From Ectocarpus siliculosus (Eukaryota > Sar > Phaeophyceae > Ectocarpales > Ectocarpaceae), in the NCBI GenBank assembly GCA_000310025.1, contig FN649741.1:4785587-4849586 (forward strand): a stretch of 64,000 nucleotides of DNA. Reading direction: 5' to 3'. The translations under genes were made by a program, and so were the position numbers. The notes beneath the pieces are model-generated. The model was not told the DNA's origin. It saw only the letters and a program-made list of their open reading frames with translations, and searched no databases. Each line of letters begins with the position of its first letter. The first letter of the stretch is position 1. Shown here in pieces: positions 59,540 to 64,000 of the stretch.

Positions 59540-62500
59540 ATGACGGCGAAAACCGGCCGCTCGCTCTGCCTCCTGGCGTTCTTTCTCTTTGAAGCCGCAC
59601 GTGCGCTTTCAGGAGGAGGCAGCGGTCCTGGCGGCTTCCCAGCCCAGCATCATGGCGGCGGCTACGGGACCGCCCAGCAGCAGCAGCAGCAGCACTTGCA
59701 ACGCCAGGAGAAACAGCAGGTGGGCGGCGGTTTCGACGGCAGTAGACTGTGGCAGAGGTAGGGCACGCGGCACAGAGTGAATGCGTTGCGCCAGGATACC
59801 CGCGTTTGCGTGTGTATGCGTTGATGTCTTGTTGGCCTAACGAAAGAGGAAGCGCGATCTACATGACTCCAATTTGTTAGTTACCGCTTCCCGAAGGTAC
59901 ATGATGCATGCACGATAGGCCTTTGAGCCTCAGCAGCGCATTATTGCAGTAGCGTTGGTGCTCCACTACTGCTGGCAGTCTTTCAAGACATCTGCCAATG
60001 TTTTTGTACCTTGGGCACCTCCTCAACAGCAGTGAACAGCAGTGAAGATTTCTCGTCGAGGGCGGGAGAACTCACGTTTGCTTTAACAAACTATCGTGTC
60101 GCGCATGCTCGTGTACATGTAGTTGAGAGCGCGCCGTTGTCTCCATACTGATCGAATGCCTTAGCAGCAATGTTTGGTTGATCTTAGGAGAAGTTGTGGC
60201 GTGGTTCATCATGCTCGCTTCCGCCTGCATACCTCAGCACAGAGCCGTGTGTCTCATGTTTGCATGTTTGCACACCGTGTGCCTGGCCGCCAGGCCGCCT
60301 CTCCTCCGTGACAGCTAAATAACGCCAACCCCGCACCCGTCGCGCCGCCCCAACAACCCCGCACCCTTGTCCCTACACGCCCTCAGCAGCCGCATCAACA
60401 CCAGCAACACCCCCACTACCAGCAGCAGCAACAACAGCAGTACATGACAACAACGCCGTCATCGTCGCAGGCGGACCCCGACGACCCAGCCACACAGGGC
60501 CCGCCGCCGCTGCCCGCCGGTTGGGGAGAGCTCCGCACCGGCGACGGTCGGCCTTACTACGTCTACTACCCCACCGGCGCGGTCCAGTGGGAGAGGCCGA
60601 AGCCTCCAGCGGCAGACTCGGACGGGAGCGACGAGGCGGGGCAGCAGCGGGAGGAGGGTTCGTCCGCGGCGACGGCGGAGGGCGCCGCCGCCGCCGGGGA
60701 TGCCGCTGCCGTTGGAGGCGAGGCAGATGCGGGGGGGGAGGCGGGAAAGGGGGGTGCGGCGGTTGCCGGGTACGGGGAGGAGGACCCCTATCGGGGAGAG
60801 GTGAGGAGAGAGCCTGTGTAAGCGGTGATACGACCTTACTTGGTGGTGGTGGAAGATGGAGTGGGCATGATCCATCCCCCCTTGCCTCGTGTTTTGTGAT
60901 TTCTCGCGTTCAACGAGCGAGCAGATTTCCACGTGATTTGATTTCTACACGTGTCCTTCTGTGTTCACAGCGCATGTGTTTTTATCGCCGTGTTCGATGT
61001 GCCATGTTGTTTTTGTGGAGAGATTTCCGTTCACCATCTCGGAGGCCGTTGCGATGCGCTTTCATGCGGCAGGCCTCGCCTGTTGATCACACCAACATTC
61101 CATGCGCTTCAACTCCCCTTCCTCGCTCGTGGTTCGCGTCAACCATGACATGTTTTCAGTGCGTTGTTAAATATTTTGTCGGCCTACTGCTGTACCCCAC
61201 CCAAAAATGTAACCTCTGATCCCCCCTGCTCCACGCTCCGCTCTTGCCGGTGGGTGAAAGTCTGAGATGTCAGACGCGGAGCGCGAAATCGATACCGCCG
61301 CCGCTGGAGCGAGAAGCAGCGTGACAGGCGACACCGACTCTCCCGCCGCCGCCGGTGGTGCTCAAGCACCGCCGAGCGGGTACCAGGGCCAACCCTCGCC
61401 GATGGACAGCAGACACGTGCTGCAAGGAGCAGCGGGGAAGGAAGGGACCGCGACGGCGGGGGCTCCGGCGTATCCGTCGAGCGCTCGGCCCGAGGGAAAC
61501 GAAGGTCGACCGCCTTCGCCCGATGATCCGTTTCGGCAGCTACAAGGCAGCGGGCCTGGGGGCGTCGCCGGGGGGAATGCCGCCGCCCCGGCGTCCCAGC
61601 AGGGATCACCGTGGGGAGGCGGTGCCGGCGGCGGCGGCGGCGGCGGCGGAGACAAGGCGGCGGCGTCCCCTCTTTCCGGGGAGCGGGTTGGACAAGAAAG
61701 GGGCGGTGTCGGCGGCGAGCGACCGGATCCTTGGGGGATGGGCGGCGACCGGCAAGCGCCCTCGCAACCACAGCAACCGAGCGGTACCCCTCCCAACCCC
61801 TTCGTTCAGGCGGATCAGAACCCGCCGCCGGCCTGGGGAGAGGACCGTGGGGAAGCCTCAGCAGGCGGTGGGTCTCCCACGGCTCCGGCGTCGTCATCCG
61901 TAGACCCGATGCGCGGTTCGACTCGAGACCAAGCTGGCGGGAACGAACACGGCTCGCCGCTCTCGGACCCTTGGTCGGCGAGCCGACAGCAGCAGCAAGG
62001 TGCCCCGCCGGGAGCGGAGCCGTACGGCCGGCGCCCCGCCGGTGGTAGTCCCGCGCAGCAGCACCCCGGGTACAACCAACATCAACCGGGAGACGAGGCG
62101 GCGGAGGGGCAGTCGTGGGGAGGAGGGGGTGCAGAAGGGGGGGGTCGAGGTGGCCAGCCCGCCGGCGCCGGCGCGGGCGCGAGCAGCTGTGGTCCGGGGC
62201 AAGGCGGCCCTCCTCCGCCGCAGGAGGGGCAACCGTTCCGGCCGGGAAGCGACGATTCGCGGCAGCAGCAGCAGCAGCAGCACTGGGGGTCTTCGTCGGC
62301 AATGCCGCCACCGCAGCAACAGCAGCAGCAGCAGCCGCCGCAGGGGGGCGACCCTAGGGGGCCGACGGCTGGTCGCCCCGGGGCTGGTGGCCCATGGGAA
62401 ACACCGCCCCCCCACCAAGACCGGTCTCAGGGGGGCGGAGGAGGAGGAGGGGGGAGGGAGGCGCCGCGGAATGGGGGGTACGGGGCCCCGGCGCCCGGAG

Positions 62501-63932
62501 GGTGGGAGAGCGGCGGGCGTGGGCCACAGCAACAGCAGGGGATGATGGGTGGGCAGCAGCAACAGCAGCAGCAACAACAACAGCGGCAGCAGCAGCAGCA
62601 GCCGCAGCAGCCACCTTTTCAGCAACAGCAACCCGCTCGAGGAGACTATGGTGGCTATTACGGCCGGAACGACGGGTACTACCAAGGACCACCGGGGGGG
62701 AACGGAGCGCCTACGCAGCAGGGGAATGTGAGAAAATTATACATGTCTGGGAGGCCGGCGAGGAATGCAGACAGAGCGTACAGTGCCGGTTAAGAACAAA
62801 GAGGCGTAATATCGCTCTAGGTAGCCTTGTTTTTTGTGCGATTACTACTCTAGTAGGGGCAACGCTTGGACGGGGGCGTACAGTAGGTCGTCGAAGACGC
62901 CGTCGCATTGTCTCATGGCCTCCCCTAGCTATTCTAGCCCCGCCAAACCTCCTGCTACATAGCAGAGAAGAACGCGAGAAAACGCACACACCCTTTCCCC
63001 GTCCACCTACTGTAGTTGTTTCGGTTCACTGCTGTGGTCCCCGTACCTTTCCCTTCCCCTCCCTCCCTCCACTATTCACAGTCATGGTTGTACCCTGCTG
63101 CCTGTCTTAGCTTCCGTTCTCTGCCTCTCTCGCTCCCTCCTTACTCGTCGTTTCGTTGCTGTTTTGCTGTACTTGCGCTATTCAAACGCACCCCTTAAAG
63201 GCTGAGTACGGCGGTTTCCCGGCGGGCTCTCGCGCCCTGGTGCCGAGCAACGGCGGCGCTCCGCGTGGAGGGTTGGAGGTCAAGGAGCAGGTAAGCCGTG
63301 CTCGTCACTTCGGCCCTGTTGGTGTTTGTGTCGGTGTCGTTGTGATCGTGGTGGTGGTGGTGGTGGAGATGCCACTTCGTTGTCATTGAGCTCTAGAGAC
63401 GCTGTTGTTCCGCTTGGCATCACTGCATCTTTGGTGTGAGGTCTTACATGGACTCGGATGTGTCAGGAGTCTGCTGAATATTCGCCCTAGAATGCAACCC
63501 CCTGGTGAACAAATAGTCCCGAGAGAACAGCGTTTTGTGATGATAAGTGTCTTTTCTGAGAAGGGGAACGAAGCGTTGGGCACTGCTCCCCTCAGTAGAT
63601 GTTGTTCGTGCTCGGCAAGGCTTTCGCTTCCCCTTCGGCGTCTGCTCTGCAACGCTGCTTGGTAGTTCAAGCGTCCATGTAGTGCAACCTGTGTCGCTAA
63701 CCAGGTCACCGCTGTCGGCGTACCGTTGCCTCATCTGTTTTGCCGCTGTTGCTGATGATGATGATGATGATGACGCTGATGCTGATGGTGCTGCAACTCC
63801 GGGCGGGATGGGAACGAAACGAAACGGGCGAGCAGGGGCTGCAACTGGTGAAGGGGGCGTGGGCGCGCATCCTGGTCGGCAAGGACAAGACAACGGCGGC
63901 GCTTTACGAAGCCAAAGAGAAGGCTGGCATCG
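59540..63932 (+). CDS. WW-domain, Gln/Gly-rich protein with signal peptide, 3' end beyond window
   Basis: Exons: 59540-59719, 60315-60800, 61261-62727 (or from 61267), 63201-63290, 63836-63932; junctions are GT-AG and all agree in phase 0 up to the last, which ends in phase 1. The start MTAKTGRSLCLLAFFLFEAA is a typical signal peptide. Exon 2 carries one WW domain: LPAGWGELRTGDGRPYYVYY, then TGAVQWERP, with both signature Trp, the Tyr pair and the final Pro. WW domains bind Pro-rich ligands. Exon 3 is about 490 residues of Gly, Gln, Pro and Ser with several poly-Gln runs. The last exons are ordered and not low-complexity: AEYGGFPAGSRALVPSNGG, then GLQLVKGAWARILVGKDKTT and ALYEAKEKAG. More than 770 residues lie in the window. 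A WW domain behind a signal peptide is odd, since most WW proteins are cytosolic or nuclear; a plastid destination or a mis-chosen start are alternatives. The gene runs off the window end. Confidence 0.75.
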
Positions 63933-64000
63933 GTGAGAGCACGCAACCCTATAACCGCCACGCTTCGAGCTCGGTGAATCGCGCAGCAAGAGTCCGCACG

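Noticed and set aside
61184-62685. Long - strand open frames (375 and 263 codons)
   Set aside because: Mirror of the Gln/Gly-rich exon of the WW-domain gene; they begin and end without splice or homology support.

Overview
This is nuclear DNA of a eukaryote. Protein-coding exons are GC-rich and broken by introns of about 450 to 1,800 bp with GTGAGT or GTAAGC-like donors, exon ends agree in reading phase, and the spacers are full of decayed transposons. Proteins rich in Gly, Ala and Gln homopolymers, a plant-type ZIFL-like transporter and a possible TSAF plastid-targeting motif suggest a stramenopile, most likely a brown alga of the Ectocarpus type. The taxon is an inference. No gene model here rests on transcripts; exons were built from homology-like motifs, splice consensus and phase.

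Layout. 1-22.8 kb is repeat-dominated: a degenerate tandem duplication (about 1.8-6.5 kb), a broken Gln/Pro-rich gene with a 39-bp minisatellite (6.8-8.2 kb), a 172-bp satellite whose units carry a hairpin (8.36-8.9 kb), an inverted-repeat element holding a LINE tail (10.36-12.03 kb), a 1.2-kb tandem duplication directly in front of a broken endonuclease/reverse-transcriptase LINE (12.95-17.8 kb), and a second inverted-repeat element (18.87-19.87 kb). From 22.8 kb the window holds five genes: (1) a 9-exon major facilitator transporter, +, 22832-29590; (2) a chorismate-lyase-like gene, -, 31574 to about 34.8 kb, with a SINE in one intron; (3) an ataxin-10 homologue, +, about 37.8-43.37 kb, with one GC-AG intron; (4) a large beta-propeller (WD40-like) gene with a very long low-complexity C-terminus, -, 48839-59007; (5) a WW-domain, Gln/Gly-rich protein with a signal peptide, +, 59540 to beyond the window end.

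Genes 4 and 5 diverge from a shared 532-bp promoter region. Nothing suggests the five genes form a pathway. A 99-bp run of N (55194-55292) interrupts gene 4 beside a LINE tail on the - strand; an exon of gene 4 seems to be missing there or nearby, because reading phase does not carry across. Small elements (a CCGTAAGAGTCGG-ended MITE family, a tRNA-derived SINE) recur in introns and spacers.
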